Source of the DNA: Symsagittifera roscoffensis
Taxonomy: Eukaryota; Xenacoelomorpha; Acoela; Convolutidae
Length of the DNA stretch: 64,000 nt
Assembly: GCF_963678635.1 (NCBI RefSeq)
Contig: NC_087071.1
Span: 44,753,095-44,817,094, forward strand
Direction: 5' to 3'
Positions 30,878-43,764 of the stretch are shown here, one piece after another. The first letter of the stretch is position 1; each line of letters starts with the position of its first letter. The notes under the pieces were generated by a model. That model saw only the letters and a program-made list of their open reading frames with translations, made no database searches and was not told the origin of the DNA. The position numbers were made by a program, and so were the translations under genes.

Positions 30878-32074
30878 TCAAGGGAAGCGCTTCATAAGTT
30901 TCTTTGTCCAGAAACGAGAATCCTTCCTTATTTCTGCCTGATTGGCCTGCTTCTGTTCCAGTCTTTCATAGAACTCGGCGTTCTTGCTGAGGCTGTCAGC
31001 ATTCTGGTGTTTGTCACGCATCCTGTGCTCGATTATCATGTGATAGCCATCTAATCTTACTATCCACCTAACAATATAACTCTGATCCATCGAGTATGCC
31101 TTCAACCAGGATAACGCTCTGTTGTCCAAGCGTAACTTAAAGGGAGCGCTCCCCAAGTATGCGCGGTACTTTTCCACAAATGTGACTACTGCAAAAATTT
31201 CTGCTTTTGGTGCACCATATTTCATCTCAGTGTCACTTAACACCTTACTGCCATATGCTATTGGACGGAGGACGGTTCTCCTAATCCATTCTTGCTCCTG
31301 ATGCAGTATTCCCGAGATGGCTACTACTGATGCGTCTGTGTCAAGAACATACATGCCCTTTTCAGTAGGCATGCCTAGCACTGGCGCTTCGCACAGTTCC
31401 CGCTTTATGTTCTCAATGGCCGTTCGAGCTTCATCGACGATTTCGAACTTTTTCCCTTTGTTGCGCATCAGCTTCTGCATCGGATACACATTGTCTGCAT
31501 ATCCTTTTATGAACTCACGGTAGTAGTTGGCAAACCCTAGGAAGCTCATGAGATGTGTGTCCGTTCTGGGAGCCTTCCATGTCAACACAGCTTCTACTGC
31601 TTCCGGGTCAGGTCTCACACCTTGCCTGTCCACCATTCTTCCCAGGTACTCGATTGAATCCCTAAGGATTTCACATTTCGATGGTTTGAATTTCAAGCCT
31701 GCTCTTTTCATGCATCCAAAGACCTCATCGAGCCGATCAATGTGGTCTTCCAGGGTCGGTGTTGCTATGACTATGTCATCTACGTAACACATCACAAGAT
31801 TCCCGTACTTCTTTGTCACTCTGGTCAAAGCCTGAGCCATCAGTCTTTGAAACGTGGCCGTTGCGTTGCACAAGCCGAAGGGCATCCTCTTCCACTGGTA
31901 CAACCCCAACTCACAAGCGAATCCGGTCTTTTTTCTATCCTTCTTCCGCAGAGGGACCTGCCAGAAGACAGAACCCAAGTACAATGCGGTGAAGAACTTG
32001 GCATCACCAAGTTTAGAGAGGCTCTCGTCTATTCGCGGTATCGGGTACGCATCTTTTATCGTTACCGCGTTCAA
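30878..32074 (-). pseudogene. Copy B RT/RNase H segment
   Basis: 398 open codons covering RT palm, thumb and RNase H. YVDD and the RNase H 'DTDAS' are intact. The motif A Asp is replaced by Tyr ('ALYLGSVF' against 'TLDLGSAF' in copy A), which abolishes polymerase chemistry. It survives as the longest open piece of this copy. Confidence 0.85.
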
Positions 32075-32906
32075 GTAGCAAAAATCGCAACAAAACTTAA
32101 GCTGCCCCTTTTTTTTCCGCCATTACTACGCCGCAAGCCCATGGCGATTTTGGGGGTTCTATCATGTCGTATTCGAGCAACATGTCTATTTTCCCTCGGC
32201 ACGCTTCCGATTTATGTGGCGTCATTCGTCTTGCGCCTTCCCTATGGGGAACGGCGCCTTCTTCAAGTTCGATTTCGTGTTTGACGAAATTACAGCAACC
32301 GATATCCGCCTTATGTCTTGAAAATACATCCGCGTTACGGTTTAAAACCTCCCGTAGTAGCTCGAAATCTCCCTCGCCTATTTTCCGTTTTAAATGTTCT
32401 ATCTCTGGCAAAACCAGTTTGTCAGACTCTAGTTCATATGACAAGGGGCGTTCCGGAAAACTCGAGCAGCTCGATAAGCCGTCGTCCGTGTTGGACTTCA
32501 TTGAAAACAATTTATGAATAGATTTTAATTCATTCATTCTTTTTAAAATTTCATCTTTATTGGCATGATAAGGACAGTCTTTCACACTATATTTCTTCAA
32601 GTTTTCTGTCTCTTCATAGTCGGTCCTCATCGGCAAAGCGTAACTAAGCTTCTTTCCACGCTGGATTGAAACAGTGGTGTCCAGTGTGTTCAATAACACA
32701 CTGACACACAGTCCGTTTCGCGTTACGAGAAGCTCCGGCCTAAAATCACCCAGCTTTGACTATTTGGATTCGGTACCAAACAAACCTGTTTACTATCACT
32801 TAACGAATTTAAATTTCTCATACTAAAAATTGCTACTATTGCTTGTCCCGGCTGTAGAAAAATTGTTGCCTTGTTTTCGTCTGTTATTTTTCTATTAATT
32901 GGTTTC

Positions 32907-34129
32907 TTAACACACTTCCGATCCGGGTTCCTTGTTGTTACCGTTGTTCAAGTCGATCATCATGTCAAAGTCCCTGACGAAATCTCTGCCCTCCAAAATG
33001 AATTGGTCGGCGTCGTCCAATTTCTCTACCACCAGGAAGCTCGTCCAAAGATCCCGTCCTCCCATATGGAGAACCGTTATTGGTTTCCTTCCGGCTACGT
33101 AAATCGCTCCTCGATTGGCTGCAGCCAGTCTGAGATTCGTCGGAATTAGATCTTCCCTCGTGAAGCCCATTCTTTCCCAAGTCTTTATCGGCATCACACT
33201 CACTACCGCTCCAGTTTCCAGAAGCCCTGTGACTCCGATTTTCTTTCCGTTGGCGTCGAGCAGATGTGCAGTCACATCTACTTTGTATCCAATTTGTACT
33301 GCGTCTTGCTCCATCATGGCGTCATGGCCTATCCTGCGGACTTTGAGTTATTCTTCAACCAGATAGATCTGCCCTATCTGGTCACAGTCTGTTGTCACAT
33401 ATGTCATGTCCTAGTGTAGTTACTGATTCCTTCTACGTTCAGCATCACCTGATACAGTCCATAGACTTCCACGTAGCGCCCATGAAGCTTCTTTGTGCGA
33501 GGGCCACCCGTTGTTAGTAGTGCTCGCACGGTTCTCGATTCAGTGCGTGGCTCCAACTGCCTTAGATATTCTGCATATGTATCCAAATGCATCAAAGTGA
33601 ACTCTGACGGCTCGCTCAGATTTCTGATAACCTGGTGTCCTGCTACCGAGATTTTTGACTGTATTTTGCTTCCTTGTGGCACCATACCGAACCTCTGCCC
33701 GGAGATCACATTAAGTTTCATGCTCAAACTACTTGGTGCCTTCGTTTCTTCGATTTCTGTTGCCTCGAAGGTATTCAGCTTCTCCTGTAGTTTCTCATTT
33801 TAAAGTTGGAGCTTCACTTTTTGCTCGATCTCTTTCGTTACCAGTTCCTACTGCACTCTATTTAGAGCATCCCTCGCGGCTGCCCTATAATCAATCTTGA
33901 AGTCGTTCGCCGCAGTCACCGGTTCCGGTTGACATGTATCATTTGTTACCGCCTGCATTTTCTTCGTTGCCGGCTCTTGCGGTTTTTCTTTTCTGCGCGC
34001 CTCTGCTTCACTCAATAGGCGAGCCTTGCTGGCTTTCACACGCGATAAATCTTCCTCGTGCCTTGGATGCTTGATGTCTGCTATAGCATCCCAGAATTGC
34101 GGACAATCCGATTTAAAATGACCTTCCAA
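32907..34129 (-). pseudogene. Copy B protease and Gag-protease linker
   Basis: The protease frame 33317-32907 has 'LLETGAVVSV' where copy A has DTGA. The linker pieces (33727-33404 and 34129-33848) are Lys/Glu-rich like copy A and are split by indels and stops. Confidence 0.8.
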
Positions 34130-34132
34130 GTT

Positions 34133-35360
34133 TCAAAAGAAACACCTCGGGCCGAATTTTGCAATTACTCCTCTCATGAAATCTTCATGATCGACTTCTG
34201 ACGTATCTTCGTCCTCGAGGCTAAAGCCTATTGCTTTCATGCCCTGTTTATAAGTTGGGCACGCTGACACGTGATGGTCCGTTGAACTGCAAGTTGCACA
34301 AGAGCGCCTCTTATCCATATCGTCCCTCGGTTTATACCAGTTGTTCCCTTGGTTTGCTGGTCTGTTGTTAAATTTGTCATAATTGTTCTTGTAATATCCA
34401 GATCTCGATGGAGTTTTCAGTATAAGCTATTTTTTTGACTTGAGCCTCAACTCCTCTGGTGTTGGCGCATTGGTTGATAGTGGTGTGTAATGTGTTGCTA
34501 ACATTGTACGAAGTTCATCATTCTTCACACCATCGATGAATTTTGAGGCTACCGCTAGGTTCTTTTTTCTTTTTGACTCATCCGGTTGGTTACGTCTTCT
34601 AAGTATTTCTAAATCGTCTAGAATCTTGTTTATTGTCTCATCTTCTCGTTGCCTCTTTTGCTCGAAGCGCATCATTGCTTGGTGTCCCTGCAGCCCTGAG
34701 CCAAAATGATTTAACAAGATTTCAAAGATTTTCTAAGCAGTATCCCGCTGATATTGCTTTTGGCCATGACACAATTTAGGGCTGTCCCTTCCAAGTTACT
34801 GGTGAGCGCACTGCACTCTTGCCTTTCTGAAGGGTCTTCTTCCTCAAAATGCAGTTTCATCACCTCTATCCGGGTGTCAATGCAGCCGTCAGATTCGTCT
34901 TTATAGCATCTTGGTTTCTTGAAGACTTTTCTGGACTTTTCACTGCGTTCATTAGTTCTGGATAACCGCGTCAGGAATGTCTCCAAAGACCTGTTTAGGG
35001 GTTCAAAGGCTGTGGCCATTGCCGTAGCATCTCTTGATCGCCCCGCCTGAGTATCATCGGCCCCTGTTAAGGGCTCTGTATTCGTTGCATCCCTACAATC
35101 CGAATCGCCGTGACTGTTTCCCCCTTGGCCCACATGACTCCTTCCTGGGCTCGTATGTCTCCTGTTACCGGAATCACCTCTCCCAGTCGCATGTGTGCAT
35201 TGCGTCGGTCGTTCGTTTGTGGTCTGTCTGTTCCCTGTTGAACTTGCTCTACTGTTTGGGCCCCATGTTCTATTATCCCTTGTGGCATAGCCTGATGAAC
35301 TGCCCCTACCTCAAGTGGATCCATATGTCCACCTCCTTTGTAAAAAACCAGATATAACAA
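34133..35360 (-). pseudogene. Copy B truncated Gag
   Basis: Holds the Gag core in two frames (35133-34711 and 34717-34427) and the first zinc knuckle ('CATCSSTDHHVSACP'). The second knuckle ends in a stop. Upstream of 35340 the Gag coiled coil and N terminus are absent because of the 1.7 kb deletion. Confidence 0.8.
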
Positions 35361-35380
35361 AATAACAACATTTCTATCAA

Positions 35381-35635
35381 AAACGTATATGTTTTGTACT
35401 CTTAGTCAGTCGCAGTACAATAGTCGAACTCGTTTTTATAAAGAAAGAGCTTTCCCTGCTTGGTGCTGCACCAAACAGACAAAACTTGAAGGCAGTAATT
35501 TTCTCAAGTGGGCGTCTATTGCACCCACCGAGTCCTGTGTTACCTATCTGCCTTCGAACTGCCCGAGCTAGACCTACTAAAATCCTCAGGGCAGTCACTT
35601 TTCTCAAAAACGTTTTGGATTTCAATCCACACCAA
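35381..35635 (-). promoter_or_regulatory. Copy B conserved leader block
   Basis: Nearly identical to copy A 10111-10364, and better conserved than most of the coding sequence around it. No frame is shared. It is a candidate for RNA packaging or reverse-transcription signals. Confidence 0.4.
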
Positions 35636-38343
35636 TGAGTTACACACTCTATTTTTAGTTTAGACTTAGTGTCTCGAATATCCGAGTTTGGACCTGTTTT
35701 GTTTTGGTCTGGTCTTTTTTTGAAAGGCAAGTTACCAGTGCAGTCACTGGTTCCTAGCCTGTCTCTTAATAACCTAACACTCCTCTCTATTATCTTTTCT
35801 TCTGTTTACCTAAGTCCTTAAACAAAAATAATACCCCTCCGGGTTGACAAAAAAAAACAGTACCCTCCGAAATGGCAAAAATAGGACCCCTCCGGATTGG
35901 AAAAATTTAGACCCCTCCGGATTGGGACTCCTCCGGGTTAGCAAAAGTAAGACTTCTACGGATTGGGACCCCTCCGAATTAGGAAAAATTTGGACCGCTC
36001 CTGGTAGGACCCCTCCGGTTTTGTAAAAATAGCTTTTCTGATACTTCCTTGATTTTTAAACTGTACCCCTCTGGATACGTTCTCCGATGCTATTATGCTG
36101 TCTGTATTAACAAGGAAGGGTATGTGGTCTTTCCCTTGACCCTTCCGGATTGAAGTTAAGCCTCTTATTTGACAATTCACACTAACGGTGAAGGGTCTTA
36201 TCGCTAGCCCAATTTCGGCTCGATCAGGGTTTTCTTGTGCCTTTAGCCTTCCCTTTTTGTCTAGAACAGCGTAAAATTGCCTTATTCAACCGTTTCTACT
36301 CTTTGGTAGGGGTGTAGGTGCTTTCCAAAATTTTTTTTTTATAAAACGTGAGGGGTCTACCCTCCCGAATTGGTGAATTTGCTATAAACAATCTCAAAAC
36401 ATTTTCACGCTCACTTTTTCGAACAATTTTTGTTCCTATTAGTAAGCTCAGTTAATTTCTCATCTAATGGTTTTAAGATCAACTGGATCTGTCCAGTAGT
36501 TACAAAGTTATTAACCAAAACGTCTTTTTTCCAAAGTCAAAAATTTCTCTCTTATAGGTTCCGCATAACTTTTTTCGCAATTCTGTTCTTTTCGACCGAA
36601 AAATTACTGATCCGAGCTCAGAAGACCTATACTATTCTAGTTCAATGCAAAAAACGCGATCTAAAACGCTTTAGTTGAAAAAAGTTTCGAAAAACTATGC
36701 TTTCTGGACCCCTCCGGATTGATGAATCCACTGAATCAAACACGTTAAGTTCGATTTCTCTGCAATCCGGAAGGCTTTCGGTAAACGGGTCTTAAAACCT
36801 GTAGATTCACTAGTGAACATTGTCCGAACAACTAAAAATTCGGTTTTTGGTACCAAAATAGTTCCAACCATTCGGTTTTTGGTACCAAAATAGTTCCAAC
36901 CACTTCTGAACTAAACTCAACCGGTGCTGCCTATTATACTAGCACAGAAACGATGTAAGTCACTAATTTAGCGCTTTTTTCCGTTTCAAAAATTGCGATT
37001 TGTGGGCTGATCAAAATATCGCTATTTTGACCCTAAAAACCGGTCCGCTTACTGTATTTTTCACTGAAAAACGAAATAGGAGTATTAATATAGGCTATAT
37101 AAGTGATAATATTAGTAATACTATACTCCTCCGGCTTTTTTCAATAACTCGGATTTTCGCAGTTCGGTGAAGGGTCACTTCAGTGCAGCACTGTCGAGCC
37201 CCCCACAGATTACTATCTTATTTTTTGTACCAAAAGGGATACAAAACTTGTTAACGATACCCAACAGTCGACTGTCGTTGTCGTTGAGCCCCTTCTTGGT
37301 GCTCCCTGTACTGCTTGCCGGATCAGTCTTCTCCCAAGACCCCTTCGGATTGAGCGCAAATCAGCAGACCCTTCTGCCGGCCATGATGTTAAAAAAGAAT
37401 AACACCGAGGAGCGCCATAAAAACATCTATGTAATATTCGCCCGGAAGTGCATATCGCGGAAAATAAAGCTAGGTTCTAAGACGACTGGCCAACGTCTAA
37501 ACAGAGCTCTACATGCTTTTCACCGTCTCTACCAAAGCCAGTTCTTTTGGTGGTCTTTCTATCATCGGGTCGACAAAACGTTACTGCTTTCGGCTTCGGT
37601 CAAAACACTCAAATTAACTTACTTACATGCAAAATTAGTGAGCTCATGGCTGGGTCTCAGTATCCCCAGACCACGAGGTCACTCCTAAAAACAGGGCTAC
37701 TACTACTTATTATATTACTATTGTTTTTGTTCAGTAGATAAAAATCATCATCTCCATCGAAGATGGATCAACCCTTTCCCTCAACTCCTAGCTTCTCATC
37801 GTCGTAAAATGAATTCAGATGTAAAATAAAATCAATTCAAGACATAACCGGGAAGCTAAAAATTTTTGTATAAAATGATATAAGTCCAAGTCCCGAGACC
37901 CCTCCGGATTCTTGAATCCGGCTAAATAAAAACCTTTTCTTCTTTCCTGAAGGCTGCTTTTCCATCCTTCACCGTTGTTGTGAACGGCCTTGCAACGATT
38001 GTAGCGGCAAAATCGTTGCAACTCGGAACGGTCTCTGCCGACTCTGCATTTCGTTGTTGTTTTTTCTATCGAAATTCTCGTAGCTATCACTATCGCAGCT
38101 ATTGTTGTTCTGATTTTTCTGGTTTTCTTCCAAAATGACCGATTCTGACGTTTCTCAGAAATATGACGTCATCCTTCGAAATCTTAAAAATTTGAAAAAC
38201 CAGAACATTCCAGCCTTCAAAACTTGACTTATCGTTCCAATAACACTGTTAGTCCTTCAAAACTGCTAATCCGGAAGGTTAGCTGCTAATAATTCGAAGT
38301 TGCCGAATGGCAATTTTTGTCCATTCAGGTCGAATGCCACACA
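35636..38343 (-). repeat. Putative 5' LTR of copy B (2.7 kb)
   Basis: Aligns with copy A 10365-14456 apart from the insertion. On the element strand it starts TGTGTGGCATTCGACC and ends GTAACTCA. It contains the CCCCTCCGGATT cluster (about 35829-36025) and scattered singles (about 36708, 37907). The outer edge is supported by the sudden loss of homology in both copies. The inner edge is tentative. Confidence 0.4.
36839..36902. repeat. 32-base tandem duplication in copy B LTR
   Basis: The unit beginning TTCGGTTTTTGGTACC occurs twice in tandem without differences. Copy A has a single version near 11657-11690. The duplication is therefore private to copy B and arose after the copies separated. 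Confidence 0.85.
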
Positions 38344-38929
38344 GTTTCTTTTCCGATTCCCAACTTGCGATAATTTTTTCAGCAAATAGCTCAATTTCCA
38401 CTGATATCTTCTACAAGGCAGAGACTGAATGAATAAAATTATCCCAAAAAGCTTTCGTCTTTGCGCGAGACGGTATTTGAGAAGCTGGATGGGAATAATT
38501 GTGAGTATGCCATAGAATATATTTCTTGAAAAGGTCGTTATTTTTTACTTTGTTTTAATTATTGTACCAATCGAAGAGTTAAACTGACAAGCGATGAAAA
38601 ACTCGGGCTCAAAAACAAACCGTTTTACGGGATTAAAAAAAACTACAACTAGCAACTGGGAAAAGGGATAGATATGTTAAAAATTATAAAGGGTTAGATA
38701 TGTTAAAAATTGGCTGCGCACTATCAAATATAGCAATTGTTTGTCTACCCAGTTCAATTCAGGTAAATTTAATTGCCTATTTTAAGTGATATTGTTTTTC
38801 TTGAAAAAACACGGAAAGACATGACCGGTGGCCCTTCAATTCTTTTAACAAAGAAAGTAGTAGCAAACGTAGTCAGTATTAAGGAAACGTTTTTTTGAAA
38901 ATCGAGCAATTTTTGTAAATAAGTTGTTA
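38344..38929. other. AT-rich spacer, nothing recognised
   Basis: It lies between the outer edge of the copy B LTR and the DNA polymerase relic. It includes a short repeated string GATATGTTAAAAATT near 38671 and 38697. No genes are seen. Confidence 0.4.
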
Positions 38930-40143
38930 GAATTGATGGCAGTCAATTATATCCTCATTCGATGCGCCAGGATATGCCCACATACTTCTATACGAGATGA
39001 TATTACAAAGAAGAGTTACAAAAAGTCAACGCAGGCCAAGTCCAGTTCATATGTTGAAACACATAGTCATGTCACATACTCAACTCCCCGAGAACAAATC
39101 AGAAAAAAAAGATCAATCCAGTGTTGATGAATATTGTAACGATTTTAAAACAATTTTTGAGGCAAGGCATTTTTTCTAATCATATCCTTGTCAAAAGGCT
39201 GGACCTAGCCTTACTGATGAAGATATCAATGAGGAACCAAGAAAAGAAAAATTGACTAGCTTTGAAAATAATACATCCGAGGTGGAGGATACTCTATAGA
39301 GGAAATGTGGGAAATAAGTTGGTGGGATCAGTTTAAAAACAGCATGGACGTACAGAATCACGTTACAACATCCTTTCGTTTCAAAAGACCTCTTTCTTTC
39401 GATTCACTATTGCGTAAGATTAGAGAAGGAAAAATTTTTGGCTACGTGATATGCGATTCTTTTGTTTCAGATAAACTTAAGCAAAGTATCCATTTCGCTT
39501 ACCCATTTCAAAATTACCGATGTTACTAGAAACTATATTGAGGAATAAATTAGGAATTATGCAGAGAAAAAAAATAACAAAAAAATTGCAAAAAATGTTG
39601 ATATCGAGCTTCAATTTAAACAACGGCTATTTTATAACACCACCCTTTCACTTTTAATTGAATCTTGGTCTAAAGTGTGAATTTTTCATCAATTTGTACA
39701 TTAAACAACACGTAAATTGTTCAACAGTTTCGTCTAGTCTGTTGTTGATCTTTGGCAAACCTATAACGAGAATATTTTATCTGGCAAACAATGACGAAGT
39801 AAAATAATGACAAAGTATCTTGATCACGAAAAACCCAAATTGCAATCAATAGCCAGTTCTCCTAGTAACTCTATATTCTAGCTGAAGATTTCAAGAAAGA
39901 AAATCTTGTTATATCTGAACGAGCATTTGAACTTTAATGGTAGGATTATTTCTACTACAGTATGCCAAGTTGAGAAGGTTTGAGCTGTATTTTGTCTTTT
40001 TTGATGAATTTTGCGACGCTGTCAATTTGGGACTGAACAAAAGCTCATGGAAAGTATATGGAGATGAGCCGATTGCAAAGTATCGACAAGTACTTGATGA
40101 AGCAATAAACCTAGTAGCTTTCAATGAGGCAGTGAGGCAGTGA
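38930..40143 (+). pseudogene. Family-B DNA polymerase relic (protein-primed type)
   Basis: Conserved pieces occur in the correct order across three frames, with many stops. 'IDGSQLYPHSMRQDMPT' near 38931 is polymerase motif A (D..S.LYP). Next come 'VDEYCNDFKTIFEA' near 39122, 'MWEISWWDQF..' at 39305 and 'RPLSFDSLLRKIREGKIFGYV' near 39388. 'TDVTRNYIEE' follows near 39517, then 'FNSFV..SVVD' near 39719 and 'LFLLQYAKLRRFELYFVFFDEFCD' at 39937-40020. This matches the protein-primed polymerase family of Polinton/Maverick elements and linear plasmids, which is widely scattered in invertebrate genomes. Motif B (K..N..YG) is not readable. No adjacent integrase, capsid or ATPase genes were found, so the parent element cannot be named. 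Confidence 0.7.
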
Positions 40144-43100
40144 TAGCTTTCAATTTATTGGATAAGGCAGTGAACCTAAAGTTATCTATTAAGAATTTTA
40201 AACTAGAAATTATATAGTTGCAACCTATGAACAAACTAAAAAAGGACTGAACCAATTTTACCCTAAGCAGGAAGTGGAAGTTGATGGAATACATAACTGA
40301 TCTCTAAATTTGCAAATCAATTTATAGTATAAATATATACGATGCACCAAGTTGTTGCATTTTCTCTGTAACTAAATCTTTTATTATCAACCAATGATTC
40401 GTTTTAAGCGCTGCGCTTGGGCTAAACTCTCAAAATCTATTGTTTTTTGATTCATGAAACGTTTAAATTCTTATAAATTGCTGTATCGACAAAATCGGAC
40501 GTCAAACTTTTTTGAAATCTGAAACTTTTTTTGAAACCTACCCACCGTATGAGTCTATAACTTATCTAAATGCAATGGGAAACATATTCCATCAGTTAAT
40601 ACATAGGGTGGAGACCAGGTTGTCGATAGCCTAAATTACAACATGGATATCTCCAATTACGCGCGCGCTGTCTAGCTCCGACATATACTACAACTGTCTT
40701 CTTTTACATTAACATCCAGAAGTGTTTTGAGTATTGAGGATGAAATAGTTCCAAAAAATCCAAAAAAAGATGCATGCATTGCTGCCTTGTCTGTTTGCTC
40801 TAGTGTGAATTGCACATATTTTATAATGATTTTTATTATTCTCAATTTAAAAACAAACTATTAATGGACATTTTATTCAGACTTAACTGACCAGGAGGGA
40901 GGCTGAAAATCCTGAAACTGTGAATTAGGATGCGCTGAAAATAAAATTCATCGAGGGCTTGCCCTGCCGTGCAGTTGGGAAACTGTCAATTAGTTTGATC
41001 TTAATCATAAACCCAAGTTTAATTAACCCAAGTTCAATTGACAACAATGTATCATTTCAGAAAAAACAACAAACTTGCACCAAATACGAAGCGGAATATA
41101 TCATTTTCTATTGTTCGAAAGCCTCTAATTGGTCGGTTTCAATTTTTCGCCTGCCTTCTTGTCGCTTTCTAGCTTTTTGAAACGGCAATAATGTGCTGAT
41201 TTGATCAAGAGATAAGAACTGGAAGAGGCAATACCTGATCATACTAAAAATCATCTTATTCAAAACAACCATTTCTCGTTTAGGGAAAACTGAAAAAAAG
41301 CTAACACTGAACATTCTATGTGCGGATTATTCTGAATACGGAAAGTTTTTTATGGCAGAAAACATCCAATTATTTGAGCATTTGGAAAAAAACTTAAGTG
41401 TAAAAAAAATAAGTTAAGCGGATACACAGTTCAATTCAGACTACTAAAAAGTTCTTAAACTAAACTTTTTAAGCCAAACATAGAGGAAACAAAACGTTCA
41501 GCAAAAAAAAATTGTATCGCACATTTCTTTTTGATCTGTCTATATTTATTGATTTTGTTTGTAAAAAAAATGCACCTGTTTTGAGCCTAATTTTAGTATG
41601 CAATCGTAAGTATGTAATCCATTTCTTCAAATTAGCTGTTTGGGTTATCTCGTAAAATCTATGAGATCTAGAAGATTTTTGGAGAAATTTTGATGAACCT
41701 CATTTTGAACAATTTTAATCGATCATAAGTCTTTTAACAGATCTTTGCTTTCCTTGGCTCAAGCCTTCAAGCGTCTTTGAGAAAAGGGCTTGACTTTCAA
41801 GTTCGCAGGGCCTGCGTAACAAAAAGTTGTTTCTCTAATGCAAACAAAAATGTATGATTCGCCAATTGATTCAGTACACTGCCTAACTCAAAGCAAACTG
41901 ACTGGGTTTGATTTTCAAACTAGAAACTTAGATGTTTTTTTTTGCCAAGGTAGACTTTTAGATATCCAGTCAAGTTCTCTCTTTCGATATACCCAAATTA
42001 TTTTAAACTTTTCATCTTATTCTATTAAGATTTTTCAAAATTGTTTTGATTTATTTTGCAAGATAATTGTATCTAAGCTGATTCTATCAATTGCCACTCT
42101 GAACCAATTTGTTAAATTTTGTGCATAACTGGATGTGTTTTTTTATTTTGATACCTTCAATTTCATTCTGGTTTCCTACTACTACTGTTAAAATACAAGA
42201 AGTCGAATTGGATTTCCCTTGTATCTTCGCATACGATAAAGATAGTTAGTAGTCCGTGGAATAGATGAAAAAATTTTGAGTTCACAGACACCTTTTTTGA
42301 TTTTTTTATTACTGATAATATGTACAATTTTCAAAACATACATTGATCTCAACTTCAAAACAATCTTACGCGAAAACACAATTTCACACAACTGAAACAT
42401 CTAATTTCAATTTTTCAGTTAGCCTTTTCTGGATGGAATTTTTGTACACCCTCTGAAACAAATCAATGCTTTGCGGTCGATTTTGAAAAGATAATCTACT
42501 TGCGAAAACTTTTGTTAAGTAACGCGATTTATGACCAACTCGTGATAGTTTCCGCTTGAAATTTTTTTGTTCTATAATTAAAAACTTGCAAATGAAGTAC
42601 GCAATTTTAGGCAAAAAAAAGTGTACGTAAATTCAAATTTACAAAAAAGAAATCAGAATTAAATAGTAATTGTTTTTTGAAAGTTTTGTCGAAATCTCCT
42701 AACATATATTACTTCGGGCATCTTAACAGACAGTCAAAACATTCAATTTTGCCCTGATTCGAGCAGTCGTGACAAACTGTGAAAGTATTTTGAAAACTTT
42801 GTTCCCAATTCCAAGGAAGAATACGGCTTATCAGATTCAGTTGTCTTCTATTCCAATCATCAAATGTCTCAACAAAACGTCGTAAAAGAAAAAGGGCTTT
42901 AACAATCAGAAGCCCTATTAAAACCAAAGGTTTTTGTTCAAAACACAATGCAAATTTCGAATTCACTTTTATTAGTTTCCCACCAAAGATCAGAACAATT
43001 TGAACTCAAACTTGACCGATAAATGCCAATAATATATTTTCCAGAAAATGCAGAAAAAATATAATACTGCAACAGTACTGGTTCAGTAGTGTTACCGTAC

Positions 43101-43760
43101 TGCGGTTTTTCTCTGATTTATCTCTGATCAGAGGTAAATTGCCACTTTGCAGAATCTGACACAGAAATACTGAGTTTCTCCCGGTATGCGCTAACTGTTC
43201 GGAGAATGTATAAAAATGGATGGATAATACAGAAACCCCTGATTGAATTAGGTGAATGATTTATCAAATAAAAAGACTTTTTTTATCTCTTTAAAAGTTC
43301 TGGATCTATTCAAATATGCCACTATTGCCACAAATTTTCGTTTCTGGTACAAATTTTTTTATGTTTAACCACTGAACTAGTTCTTTGTAGCGGTTTGCTT
43401 TTTACTAGGTATCATTGAGAAAATATTTAAACAGATGCAATTTCAATAAATGAAGCTGCTCTTTAACAGTTTTAAACCTTGCTTAAGGCTGCTCTGATTT
43501 TAACAAAATTGACATTTTGATTAATTTATCTGACATATTTTTGAATTTTTCAAATTTCGTTAAGGCTAGTATGCGGAGCAAAAGAAAACGTGTCAAATGA
43601 GTTTGGTGGCAAAGAAGCGTTATTGGAATAAAAACGTTTTTGAGATTTTATCCATCGTTTAAAAACGTTTTTGAGTTTTTTTTATGACTAAATGAAAACG
43701 TTTCTTCACGTGCACCAATGTTTTTTTTAAGTGTAGGCAAAGGAAGTATAGAAATTTCAT
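40144..43760. other. AT-rich intergenic DNA, no gene recognised
   Basis: Only short spurious frames are present. One minus frame at 42966-42709 ends with 'CHDCSNQGKIECFDCLLRC', a Cys-pair pattern that could be an exon, but no splice or context evidence supports it. Confidence 0.4.
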
Positions 43761-43764
43761 TGCA

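Larger units (their letters stand above)
27143..35360 (-). pseudogene. Gag-Pol of giant element, decayed copy B
   Basis: Homologous to copy A over nearly its whole length at high nucleotide similarity, but broken into about 17 open pieces by indels and stops. The 5' part of gag, including the start codon and coiled coil, is deleted. The sequence equivalent to copy A 8417 to about 10110 is missing, with the join near 35340-35380. Key residues are also lost: the protease Asp (GAC to GAA, 33216-33218), the first RT catalytic Asp (GAC to TAC, 31979-31981), the integrase Glu (GAA to AAA, 29009-29011), and a Cys of zinc knuckle 2 (TGC to TGA near 34132). It cannot be autonomous. Confidence 0.93.
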
